Assembly: GCA_015665275.1 (NCBI GenBank)
Contig: JADFAL010000085.1
Location: 1 to 36,728 of the forward strand
Reading direction: 5' to 3'
DNA: 36,728 bases
Source: Flavobacteriales bacterium
GTDB lineage: Bacteria > Bacteroidota > Bacteroidia > Flavobacteriales_D > Crocinitomicaceae
Of the stretch, positions 1 through 7,310 are shown piece by piece. The notes beneath the pieces are model-generated. The model made no database searches. It had not been told where the DNA came from and was given only the letters and a program-made list of their open reading frames with translations. The first letter of the stretch is position 1. Every line of letters begins with the position of its first letter. The translations under genes and the position numbers were made by a program.

Positions 1-209
1 AAGTATCCGGTATCTACAAAGACATTGTTCGGACTTGCGGTATAATACTGCAGCTCATTATTACCCCATCCCCACGTGCCGGTTCCAATTTCAGGTTCCC
101 ATTTGGTAAAATCCAAACTACTGCCATCAAATTCATCCGACCAAATCTGCACCCAATTCTGTCCAAAAGACAGCATCGGTAAAAATAAAAAAGCTACTAG
201 AAGTTTCAT
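1..209 (-). CDS. GH16 family beta-glucanase (laminarinase-like), N-terminal fragment
   Basis: The reading frame starts at the ATG at 209 and runs off the left edge, so only the first 69 residues are present. It begins with a signal peptide (MKLLVAFLFLPMLSFGQ) and continues with the opening of a GH16 jelly-roll fold: WSDEFDGSSLDFTKW, then TWGWGNNELQYYT and an N-x-F-V strand. That pattern of DEF, W and GNNELQYYT is typical of bacterial GH16 endo-beta-1,3-glucanases. The catalytic ExDxxE motif lies beyond the window edge, so activity cannot be confirmed. The family hydrolyses internal bonds of laminarin-type glucans outside the cytoplasm. It sits downstream of a T9SS-secreted protein gene, separated by a terminator-like hairpin that nearly touches its start codon. 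The nearby GH3 beta-glucosidase and Entner-Doudoroff genes support a laminarin-degradation role, which remains an inference. Confidence 0.82.
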   Translation of the reverse strand, partial: MKLLVAFLFLPMLSFGQNWVQIWSDEFDGSSLDFTKWEPEIGTGTWGWGNNELQYYTASPNNVFVDTGY

Positions 210-212
210 AAG

Positions 213-241
213 CCAAAAAAAAGGGGAGGTCAGGCCTCCCC
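213..241 (-). terminator. Rho-independent terminator or attenuator in front of the GH16 gene
   Basis: Read on the minus strand, a 7-bp G/C-rich stem (GGGGAGG/CCTCCCC, loop of 5) at 241-223 is followed by eight Ts at 222-215. It follows the stop codon of the secreted-protein gene by 23 bases and ends only five bases before the GH16 start codon. It may separate the two transcripts, act as a partial terminator that lowers GH16 expression, or mask its ribosome-binding region. Confidence 0.75.
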
Positions 242-264
242 CGTTAAATTAACAAAACAAAAAA

Positions 265-1125
265 TTATTTTTTTACGAAGCGTGTAGTTGCCAATCCCTT
301 AGCAGTATTCACACGCACAATGTAAGATCCTTCGTTCAATGCAGAAACGTCTGCTTTGTTCATTTCACCAGTCAATACAACCTGACCTGCAACATTGATA
401 ATTTCAAAAGATTCGATTGCTGCGTCACTTGATAATACCAACTCGTTCGTTGCTGGGTTAGGATATGCCGATGCCTCCACAGTCAATTCTTCAATTCCTG
501 TTACATCTTGTTCACCAATTACAATACTTCCAAGTGTTGCTTCTTCCAATGGATTAGCATTTGGTCCAGTAACTGTGAATCCGTACTGGATCAATAACCC
601 AGTTGGTAATTCAGAAGCTGGAACAGTTAAAGTGAACTGACCGCTCATTGGTAAAGTTTGAATGTAGTTCCCGTTCAATGCATCCGAATACCCATTCAAT
701 GAGTCCAATGCTTTCACAAAGAACTGCCCTTCGTACTCAGCATCAATTGTATGAGACAAAACGTAACCAGAGAATGTCAAATCCTGTCCGTTAAAAGATG
801 GACCTGGCTCCACAAAAGTAGACGCCTCCATTTGCTTGTTCCCCTCCATAGTCGTCTGGTTTACCCAAAATGCATCCGTTGGATTGTCAGCATACGTATT
901 GAAGTTTGGCTGCAACGTAATAGTGTTATTCGGTACATCCAGAACAGTTTGAACATCAGCAAGTGCCCAAGGTGATCCAAATTGATACGCTCCACCATCT
1001 GCTGGTAAATCGGTAACGTTCATATATGCGATCCAATTATCGCTTGCGCTTGCCTCAACATCATTTTGAGCAAACATAGAAGTGGAAAGCAGTAATGCTC
1101 CAACAAGTGTATAGAATTTTTTCAT
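265..1125 (-). CDS. T9SS-secreted beta-sandwich protein, possible glycan-binding protein
   Basis: This protein has about 286 residues. I chose the start at 1125 (MKKFYTLVGALLL) because it opens a clean signal peptide ending SMFAQ; the seven residues upstream do not fit one. The mature part of roughly 190 residues looks all-beta, rich in N, T, G and aromatic residues (for example DNWIAYMNV). I recognise no named family. The last 75 or so residues form a type A T9SS sorting domain: AYPNPATNELVLSS, then GSYIVRVNT and a final TTRFVKK. The protein is therefore predicted to cross the outer membrane and be released or surface-anchored. It is encoded just before the GH16 enzyme and next to a sugar-locus regulator, so a glucan-binding role is plausible but inferred. 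A TTGTA-N5-TACAA inverted repeat lies 28 bp upstream of the start. Confidence 0.85.
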   Translation of the reverse strand: MKKFYTLVGALLLSTSMFAQNDVEASASDNWIAYMNVTDLPADGGAYQFGSPWALADVQTVLDVPNNTITLQPNFNTYADNPTDAFWVNQTTMEGNKQMEASTFVEPGPSFNGQDLTFSGYVLSHTIDAEYEGQFFVKALDSLNGYSDALNGNYIQTLPMSGQFTLTVPASELPTGLLIQYGFTVTGPNANPLEEATLGSIVIGEQDVTGIEELTVEASAYPNPATNELVLSSDAAIESFEIINVAGQVVLTGEMNKADVSALNEGSYIVRVNTAKGLATTRFVKK

Positions 1126-1153
1126 AGAAATTTTTTTTTGATACACTAATATA

Positions 1154-1168
1154 TTGTAAATACTACAA
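1154..1168. promoter_or_regulatory. Candidate operator TTGTA-N5-TACAA (copy 1)
   Basis: A perfect 5-bp inverted repeat with a 5-bp spacer (TTGTA AATAC TACAA) lies 28 bp upstream of the secreted-protein start codon. Flanking A and T extend it to 6 bp per arm. The same architecture recurs at 5157-5171 in front of zwf. It sits between the NrtR-type regulator gene and the gene it may control. Read on the minus strand, the TTG of this repeat falls where a -33 element would be expected. Confidence 0.5.
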
Positions 1169-1221
1169 TAAGTAAAATCTATGAAGGAATTTTTTCCAGA
1201 AATGACTGTTTTTTAACGTTT

Positions 1222-1920
1222 TTACATTCGGAATAGGTAGTTTTCTTCTTCTACCAGTTGCTTATATCGGTCTGCATCGAAGCTAAATAAGTTCGCCGGA
1301 CGGTGCTTTACGTTCTTTTGTTTTTCCTCTAGGTGAATCAAAGGAATGGACTTAATTTTCTTACGGAAATTCGCTTTATCCATTTCTACATTGTAAGCAT
1401 ACTCGTACAATTGCTGCATTTCATTCAAGGTGAATTTCTCAGGAAGAAGGTCGAAACAAATTGGTTCGTATTGCAATTTACGTCGCAGGTCTGCGTAGGT
1501 AGACTCAACAATCTCCTTGTGATCAAACGCCAATGAAGGAAGCTCGTGCATAGGGGCCCACAGCACTTCTTCTGCCCACGAATCTGCTTCAGCCACCAAA
1601 TCATCAATGCGAACCAATGCAAAATACGCACAGGTAATTACACGTCCTTGCGGATGTCGATTCGGATTACCAAATGTTTGTCCTTGGTGCAACTCTACAT
1701 CAGTCAGTTTTGTAAGTTCTGATAAAATTCTACTCGCCGCAATTGGCAGGTCCTCATCGGGATAAACGAGATTTCCCGGAATGGCCCATTCACCAGAATA
1801 GGGTTCCATAGCACGTTTGATGAGGAGCACGTGAATCTTTCCATCCTTATACCCAAAAATGGCGCAGTCAAGCGAGAAGGAATACGAAAAGAAATGATCG
1901 AATTTTATTTTGTAGGACAT
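1222..1920 (-). CDS. Nudix-related transcriptional regulator, NrtR/AraR type
   Basis: The protein has 232 residues, with an N-terminal Nudix fold at about 15-145 and a winged-helix domain at about 155-232. The Nudix box is degenerate: where a hydrolase has G-x5-E-x7-REUxEE, this has GNLVYPD and then RILSELTKLT, losing the catalytic glutamates. The C-terminal part carries the family pattern LNEMQQLYEYAYN, NFRKKI and HRPANLFSFD. Such proteins bind sugar or nucleotide metabolites in the dead Nudix pocket and bind DNA palindromes as dimers; Bacteroidota members control sugar-use operons. It begins 5 bp after the GH3 gene ends, so it is probably the last gene of the kinase-GH3-regulator operon. 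The most likely targets are the two TTGTA-N5-TACAA sites at 1154 and 5157. The effector is unknown. Confidence 0.87.
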   Translation of the reverse strand: MSYKIKFDHFFSYSFSLDCAIFGYKDGKIHVLLIKRAMEPYSGEWAIPGNLVYPDEDLPIAASRILSELTKLTDVELHQGQTFGNPNRHPQGRVITCAYFALVRIDDLVAEADSWAEEVLWAPMHELPSLAFDHKEIVESTYADLRRKLQYEPICFDLLPEKFTLNEMQQLYEYAYNVEMDKANFRKKIKSIPLIHLEEKQKNVKHRPANLFSFDADRYKQLVEEENYLFRM

Positions 1921-1925
1921 TACAA

Positions 1926-4235
1926 TTACTTTAATTCAAAGTCTGCAGAAAGCGTTTCTATTCTTACACTGAATGTCCCCGGCTCGCTTATCCACTTACC
2001 ATCCTTGCCATAAAACTGAAGATCTTCAGGTGCAATTACAAATTTAATAGACTTTTTGTCTTTTGCACCTATTACTACTTTTTCAAATGCTTTCAATGAT
2101 TTTACTGCAGGAGTCATTGACGCAAAGTGATCCGAGATATAGAGTTGAACTACCTCCTTCCCTTCTCGATCTCCCGTATTTGTAACATCTACTGTAACAA
2201 CCACTGAATCACCTTCTCCAATTGTTGTTTTATCTAGTGTTAAATTCGAATATTCGAAAGTCGTATAACTGAGTCCGTAGCCAAACTCCCATTGCGGATC
2301 GAAGGCATCGAAATGATTGGCCTTGTGACGTGCAACACTTCTCGCATGATCATAAAACTCAATCTGTCCATCGTATTTATGATACGTATAAGGCAATTTA
2401 CCAGAGAAATTCTCCTCTCCATATAGAAGTTGCGCCAATGCTTCTCCTCCAAAATCTCCTGGAAGATATGCTTGAACAATTCCAGAAGCATCTTCCACAA
2501 TTTCTCGAATAATTCGCGGGCGACCTTCCAACAAAACAAGCACGACAGGCTTTCCTGAAGCATAGGCCATTTGAGCTAATTCCAATTGTGCAGCGTCCAA
2601 ATTCAACGAACGAATATCACCAGGCTTTTCTGTTGAAGGAAACTCACCAAGACACAGAATGATCACATCAGACTGCGCTGATTTCGATAAAAAATCGTCT
2701 CGGCCCGATAGTTTGGAGGCTTCGAATCCTTCATCCAAGTACAATTCTGCACCTTGACTAAACAGCACATTTTCTTTTCCGACATGTGTCTCAATTGCTT
2801 CTCTAACCGAAAGGCGGCCTTCTGTATTGAAATTCGGATTATCACCCTGCCACGTATGAGTCCAAGCTCCATTCAAATAAATCAAGTTGTTTGAAGTAGG
2901 GCCCGTAATCAAAACTTTCTGTTCTTTCTTCAACGGTAATACACCATCATTCTCCAGCAGGGTGATGGATTCCAGCGCGCTTTCAAGTGCCAATTGGTGC
3001 ATTGCTTCAGAACCAAAATCATCATATTCCTTTGCCTGATTCATACGTTTTTCATACAATCCAACGATATATTTAACACGCAAGATGCGACGTACCGCAT
3101 CATCCAAACGTTCTTGAGAAATGCTTCCTTCATTTACTGCCTCAATCATTAATTTGCAGTACTCCTGATATTGTGGTGCCAATGGTACCATGCTCATATC
3201 TACCCCTGCATTGATTGCGTTGATGATTCCATCTTTAAGCGTTTCTGCTGTGCGATGTACGGTGTGCAACATGATAAAATCTTCCCAATCCGAAACAGCG
3301 AAGCCTTCAAACCCCCATTCGTTTTTCAAGGTTTCGGTCAACAATTCATAGTTCTCATGCCCTGGGATGCCATTCACCACACCACTATTGATCATTACAG
3401 TTAATGCACCTTCTTCCACAGCTGCCTTAAATGGTGGTAAATACAATTCTTGCATGTATTTTTCCGGAATCCATGCCGGAGTTCTATCGCGTCCGGTTGA
3501 AGGATTGCTGTATCCAACAAAATGCTTCATACAAGCCGCAACGTGTTCTGAATTAATACCTCCATCTCCTTGATATCCACATACGATTGCCTTTCCCATT
3601 TCTGATACTAGAAATGGATCTTCGCCCAACGTTTCAAAGTTTCTTGACCACAAGGGTTGACGTCCTAAATCTAAAACTGGAGAAAAATTCCAATGAATTC
3701 CAGACGCACGTGTTTCATATGCTGTAGCCTGTCCAAACTGCATGGCCAATCCGGGGTTCCATGTTGCAGCCAAACCAATTTCTTGAGGAAATAGCGTTCC
3801 TCCAATCGTATAATTGACTCCGTGAATGGCATCAATTCCATATAATACTGGAGACTTTGATTCTTTGTCTTGAAACGGAGCATGTACTCCTTCCATTACG
3901 CCGTTCCATTCTTCCATTGAAAGTGTTTTCCACCCAACATTCAGAACAGAACCAACGCCATATTTTACAATTGCTTCCTGAACTTTTTCGGGATCAATCT
4001 CAACGGGCTCTATAAGCTTTCCATCGTCATCTTTCTTCAAGAGAACGTCCAATGTGATTTGGCACGTTTGTCCCACTTTTTCCGCTATGCTCATCTTAGC
4101 TAGATCCGCTTCTACCTGTGCTTCTATCTTTGGTGTTGATAACGATTTATTGGTTTGTGCTAGCAGTGTTGAGGACACAAAAAGTCCAGTTACAAAAGCA
4201 ATTATTCTCGCGTTCATAATCCGTTCAGTTTTCAT
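1926..4235 (-). CDS. GH3 family beta-glucosidase, exported (BglX-like)
   Basis: This 769-residue protein has a signal peptide ending LLAQ at about residue 27; an alternative start is Met7 at 4217. The GH3 TIM-barrel domain spans about 45-390, with YGIDAIHG at 132-139, GEDPFLV, the KHF motif at 237-239 and the nucleophile motif VSDWEDF with Asp316. A GH3 C-terminal alpha/beta sandwich follows (about 420-640), then a fibronectin III-like domain (about 680-765, GKEVVQLYISD). Length and domain order match BglX-type periplasmic enzymes, which remove glucose from the ends of beta-linked oligosaccharides. With the GH16 enzyme nearby, laminari-oligosaccharides are the likely substrate. It lies 18 bp after the sugar kinase gene and 5 bp before the regulator. 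There is no T9SS tail, so a periplasmic location is expected. Confidence 0.94.
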   Translation of the reverse strand: MKTERIMNARIIAFVTGLFVSSTLLAQTNKSLSTPKIEAQVEADLAKMSIAEKVGQTCQITLDVLLKKDDDGKLIEPVEIDPEKVQEAIVKYGVGSVLNVGWKTLSMEEWNGVMEGVHAPFQDKESKSPVLYGIDAIHGVNYTIGGTLFPQEIGLAATWNPGLAMQFGQATAYETRASGIHWNFSPVLDLGRQPLWSRNFETLGEDPFLVSEMGKAIVCGYQGDGGINSEHVAACMKHFVGYSNPSTGRDRTPAWIPEKYMQELYLPPFKAAVEEGALTVMINSGVVNGIPGHENYELLTETLKNEWGFEGFAVSDWEDFIMLHTVHRTAETLKDGIINAINAGVDMSMVPLAPQYQEYCKLMIEAVNEGSISQERLDDAVRRILRVKYIVGLYEKRMNQAKEYDDFGSEAMHQLALESALESITLLENDGVLPLKKEQKVLITGPTSNNLIYLNGAWTHTWQGDNPNFNTEGRLSVREAIETHVGKENVLFSQGAELYLDEGFEASKLSGRDDFLSKSAQSDVIILCLGEFPSTEKPGDIRSLNLDAAQLELAQMAYASGKPVVLVLLEGRPRIIREIVEDASGIVQAYLPGDFGGEALAQLLYGEENFSGKLPYTYHKYDGQIEFYDHARSVARHKANHFDAFDPQWEFGYGLSYTTFEYSNLTLDKTTIGEGDSVVVTVDVTNTGDREGKEVVQLYISDHFASMTPAVKSLKAFEKVVIGAKDKKSIKFVIAPEDLQFYGKDGKWISEPGTFSVRIETLSADFELK

Positions 4236-4253
4236 AAATATTCGTAATTCCGT

Positions 4254-5102
4254 TTAAGCTTTTTCAAGCAATTTCACGTGGTAATTGACCAAGTTCTGTA
4301 AAGGTCGACGCACAATACGCCCAATTCGAATTCCATTATCCTTACAGACGGCGTGGAGTTCTTCTTGCAGTAAATCCGAGATAGACCCCACAAAATTCAC
4401 TTCGCACGTTTTGTACTCTTCAAAACACTTCACATGGACATCAATAAACTCCTGAAATCCTTTTCGAATAAGCTTTTGAGAGTAAGGTAAATCCTTGTTA
4501 TCAATCAATACAGGCATCAGCGACGCAATAAATACGTTCGCATCTGGCTTTTGATATACTCGTTCAACAATAGACGCTTTAGTCAACCCCATATCTTCAA
4601 ACGTATCGTGCATTGGACGGGGAAATCTTTTGTAAAGGTAATCTGCGAGCATGCGTTTCCCGAAGTAATTTCCACTCCCCTCATCTCCCAGAAGGTGACC
4701 CAATGCTGGAACCTCTTCTCTCACGCTTTCACCATCATAGAAACAACTGTTTGAGCCTGTTCCAAGAATACAAGCAATTTCCGGTTCGCCATTATAGCAA
4801 GCAAATGCACTTGCGTTCAAATCATGATCTACGGTAATGATAGCATTTCTGAAAAATGGTGACAATCCGCTTTCAATAATAGCATTCAATTCTGGACTTG
4901 AACAACCAGCACCATAGAAATGCAGTTGCTGCACATCATCCTTTACTGCATCAAGTACATCATTCGCCTTTAAAGCCTCTAGAATATCAGATTTTGAATG
5001 GAAATAAGGGTTAAACCCTTTCGTATTCGAGATAGTTTCACTACCATTATGTAGGATCATCCAATCTGCTTTCGTTGACCCGCTTTCAACTACAATGAGC
5101 AT
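4254..5102 (-). CDS. BadF/BadG-type sugar kinase (N-acetylglucosamine kinase family)
   Basis: The protein has 282 residues and an ASKHA-fold kinase layout. The phosphate-1 loop is ESGSTKADW at 6-14, a probable catalytic Asp94 lies in VDHDLNASA, the phosphate-2 loop is LGTGSNS at 113-119, and GDEGSGNYFG is at 139-148. Members phosphorylate N-acetylglucosamine, glucosamine or related hexoses with ATP in the cytoplasm. Here it is the first gene of the GH3-regulator operon and diverges from zwf, whose substrate is glucose 6-phosphate. It is therefore a good candidate for the glucokinase of this pathway, by context only; the family match alone would suggest an amino sugar. A TACATTTG -7-like element at 5142-5135 may be its promoter. 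Confidence 0.83.
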   Translation of the reverse strand: MLIVVESGSTKADWMILHNGSETISNTKGFNPYFHSKSDILEALKANDVLDAVKDDVQQLHFYGAGCSSPELNAIIESGLSPFFRNAIITVDHDLNASAFACYNGEPEIACILGTGSNSCFYDGESVREEVPALGHLLGDEGSGNYFGKRMLADYLYKRFPRPMHDTFEDMGLTKASIVERVYQKPDANVFIASLMPVLIDNKDLPYSQKLIRKGFQEFIDVHVKCFEEYKTCEVNFVGSISDLLQEELHAVCKDNGIRIGRIVRRPLQNLVNYHVKLLEKA

Positions 5103-5134
5103 GTTTGTGTTCGTGTTTTGAGGTTTGCTTTCTT

Positions 5135-5187
5135 CAAATGTACAAAAAATATCTTATTGTATATTTTACAAAAAGTATATATCTTTG
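5135..5187. promoter_or_regulatory. Divergent promoter region of the sugar kinase operon and the zwf operon
   Basis: On the plus strand, TTG at 5157-5159 and TATCTTTG at 5180-5187 are separated by 20 bp, matching the Bacteroidota -33/-7 consensus. Transcription would begin about 8-10 bases before the zwf ATG at 5203. On the minus strand, TACATTTG at 5142-5135 fits a -7 element for the kinase gene, without an obvious -33 partner. The candidate operator overlaps the zwf -33 element. Confidence 0.65.
5157..5171. promoter_or_regulatory. Candidate operator TTGTA-N5-TACAA (copy 2) with an extra half-site
   Basis: A perfect 5-bp inverted repeat (TTGTA TATTT TACAA) contains the -33 TTG of the zwf promoter and ends 31 bp before the zwf start codon, nearly the 28-bp spacing seen for the copy at 1154. 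A further TACAA half-site at 5141-5145 forms a wider inverted repeat with the same TTGTA (5141-5161). Overlap with the -33 element is consistent with repression, but the direction of control is not visible in the sequence. Confidence 0.5.
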
Positions 5188-5202
5188 AACAAAGTCATTT
5201 TC

Positions 5203-6654
5203 ATGAGAAACCAAACACACAGTCCACAGATCAAAGATTTCAACTTAGTCATCTTTGGAGGCAATGGCGATTTATCTAAAAGAAAAATCATTCCCGCATT
5301 GTTTCATCGTTATGCCGATGGACAGTTGAAGGTTGATTTTGAAATTTATAGCATTAGCCGATCTCCACAAGATCGCGCTGAGTTTCTCGCTGAAATTCAG
5401 AAATTCCTTGGAAAAGTTGATTCGAAAAAGGTGGAAGCTTTTTTCAAACACCTCGTTATTCTAGAGATTCCAAAGAACAATGCGGAGAATTATGCCGAGA
5501 TGAAAAAGCATCTTGAAGCAAATCCTAATAGACAAGCTATCTTCTATTTCTCAGTACCTTCTGGAGCATTTTCGGAGATCTGTACTGCCTTAAAGGAAAC
5601 TGGACTCAGCAAGAATGATAGCAAAGTTGTACTGGAGAAACCACTGGGTCACAGCTTGAAATCTAGCGAAGAGATTAATGACATTATCATGTCTGCATTC
5701 GAAGAGCGACAAGTCTTCAGAATTGATCACTATCTCGGTAAAGAAACGGTACAGAATTTAATGGTTTTGCGCTTCGCAAATCACTTGTTTGAACGCGCTT
5801 GGAATGCCGAAAACATTGAAAACATTCAAATTACAGTTGCCGAAAGTCTTGGTGTGGAAAAACGCGCCGGATATTACGACAAGACAGGAGCACTTTTGGA
5901 CATGATTCAGAACCACTTGCTTCAATTGTTGTGTTTGATTGCCATGGAACCACCATCAAGTTTGGATCCAGATACGGTTCGAAATGAGAAGCAGAAGGTA
6001 CTTGAATCGTTGCGACCTTTTACAAAAGAAACACTGGAGACGGACATCGTTCGTGGTCAATATACCCGCGGCGCATCAACCGGAAAAAAACTCAACTCTT
6101 ATTTGGAGGATATAGATGCATACGATTCTGAAACGGAAACTTTTGTTGCGTTGAAAACATACATCGACAACTGGCGCTGGAAAAATACGCCGATCTATTT
6201 CCGTACTGGGAAGCGTATGAAAAAACGCTATTCTGATATTGTTATAAACTTCAAAGAACTCCCACACAATATATTTCAGGATTCTCAACATCCATTGCGC
6301 AATAAATTAATCATTCGACTGCAACCCGAAGAACGTATTGAGCTTGTACAGTTGAGTAAAATCCCTGGACCGGGAGGGTATCGATTTAAGCCGATTTCAT
6401 TGAAACTCGACTTTATTGATTCTTTCAAAGATCGCATGCCTGATGCCTACGAACGATTGCTCATGGACGTTATTCGAGGGAATCAAACCTTGTTTATGCG
6501 CTACGATGAATTGGCGGCGGCATGGCAATGGATTGAGTCGATTACGAATCACTGGAAGAAATCAACTCCACTCAAGTTGTATGAATCAGGAACATGGGGA
6601 CCTGGGGATGATATTATGGAAGAAGGCACCCAATGGAAAACATCACCGAAATGA
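5203..6654 (+). CDS. zwf: Glucose-6-phosphate 1-dehydrogenase
   Basis: The enzyme oxidises glucose 6-phosphate to 6-phosphogluconolactone with NAD(P)+, and is the entry to the Entner-Doudoroff route in this operon. The protein has 483 residues, close to the usual 490. It has the nucleotide-binding loop GGNGDLSKRK (19-28), EKPLG (145-149), the substrate-binding signature RIDHYLGK (173-180) and the probable catalytic His238 in MIQNHLLQLL. I placed the start at 5203 rather than the upstream in-frame ATG at 5125 because the promoter lies between them and MRNQTHSPQIKDFNLVIFGG gives the normal N-terminus. It is first in zwf-pgl-edd-eda; the downstream pgl reading frame overlaps its end. It is divergently transcribed from the sugar kinase. 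Confidence 0.96.
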   Translation: MRNQTHSPQIKDFNLVIFGGNGDLSKRKIIPALFHRYADGQLKVDFEIYSISRSPQDRAEFLAEIQKFLGKVDSKKVEAFFKHLVILEIPKNNAENYAEMKKHLEANPNRQAIFYFSVPSGAFSEICTALKETGLSKNDSKVVLEKPLGHSLKSSEEINDIIMSAFEERQVFRIDHYLGKETVQNLMVLRFANHLFERAWNAENIENIQITVAESLGVEKRAGYYDKTGALLDMIQNHLLQLLCLIAMEPPSSLDPDTVRNEKQKVLESLRPFTKETLETDIVRGQYTRGASTGKKLNSYLEDIDAYDSETETFVALKTYIDNWRWKNTPIYFRTGKRMKKRYSDIVINFKELPHNIFQDSQHPLRNKLIIRLQPEERIELVQLSKIPGPGGYRFKPISLKLDFIDSFKDRMPDAYERLLMDVIRGNQTLFMRYDELAAAWQWIESITNHWKKSTPLKLYESGTWGPGDDIMEEGTQWKTSPK

Positions 6655-7310
6655 GACAAAATTTTGCATCGACAGAAGCCTTAGTTGACGCATTTGTTCC
6701 GTGGTCTTTGAATCTATTGGAATCGGCGGTAGATTCATACGGAAGCGCTCGGATATTGCTCTCTGGCGGAGGCACACCAGGGCCCTCTTATCGCAAAATG
6801 AACCAAGATTGTTCCTTCTTAGATCAACTGGAAATTGGTCTTGTAGATGAACGATACGTTGGACTTGAAAGTGAATTCAGTAACGAACAACTGATCCGAT
6901 CTTGCTTCTCAAATGCACCTGAGTCTGCGGTTAAAGGAATGGTCTATGATCTTGGGGATTATTCAAGAAATCTGAGTGTTCTCGATTCTGAATATGCGCA
7001 TTTTGTAGATAGAACTGACTTGGTTATCCTCGGAATGGGACCCGACGGACACACTGCCTCGATTTTTCCGGGCGATGCCCCATCGGAAACGGCACTCAGT
7101 TCTGACAAGAATTTTCTAAACACTAACGCTCCGGCACACCCTACACAAAGAATCACGTGCTCAATGGAACTGATTCGAAATGCTAAAAACATTGCATTAA
7201 TAATTACTGGCGCTCAGAAATTGGAAGTACTTGAGAACAAACCGCTGCAACTACCGATTCATAAGGCACTTGAAACATGCCCGAACATTAACCTATTTTA
7301 CTCTGAATAA
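6633..7310 (+). CDS. pgl: 6-phosphogluconolactonase
   Basis: The enzyme hydrolyses 6-phosphogluconolactone to 6-phosphogluconate in the cytoplasm. The protein has 225 residues and is related to NagB-type isomerases, with the sugar-phosphate loop LLSGGGTPGPSYRKM near the N-terminus, VDERYVG in the middle and the signature ILGMGPDGHTASIFPG. The start at 6633 overlaps the end of zwf by 22 bases and has a GAAGAAGG purine-rich site just upstream. An ATG at 6651, overlapping the zwf stop as ATGA, is the alternative and would remove six residues. The stop overlaps the edd start by one base (TAATG), so translation is probably coupled. The family and operon position agree fully. Confidence 0.93.
   Translation: MENITEMRQNFASTEALVDAFVPWSLNLLESAVDSYGSARILLSGGGTPGPSYRKMNQDCSFLDQLEIGLVDERYVGLESEFSNEQLIRSCFSNAPESAVKGMVYDLGDYSRNLSVLDSEYAHFVDRTDLVILGMGPDGHTASIFPGDAPSETALSSDKNFLNTNAPAHPTQRITCSMELIRNAKNIALIITGAQKLEVLENKPLQLPIHKALETCPNINLFYSE

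Noticed and set aside
1188-1199. GGAATTTTTTCC palindrome-like stretch after the regulator gene as a terminator
   Set aside because: The stem is only four base pairs and is not followed by a T-run in either direction.
5125-5202. Longer N-terminus for zwf from the in-frame ATG at 5125
   Set aside because: The promoter elements at 5157-5187 lie inside it, and the extra 26 residues are not found at the N-terminus of this enzyme family.
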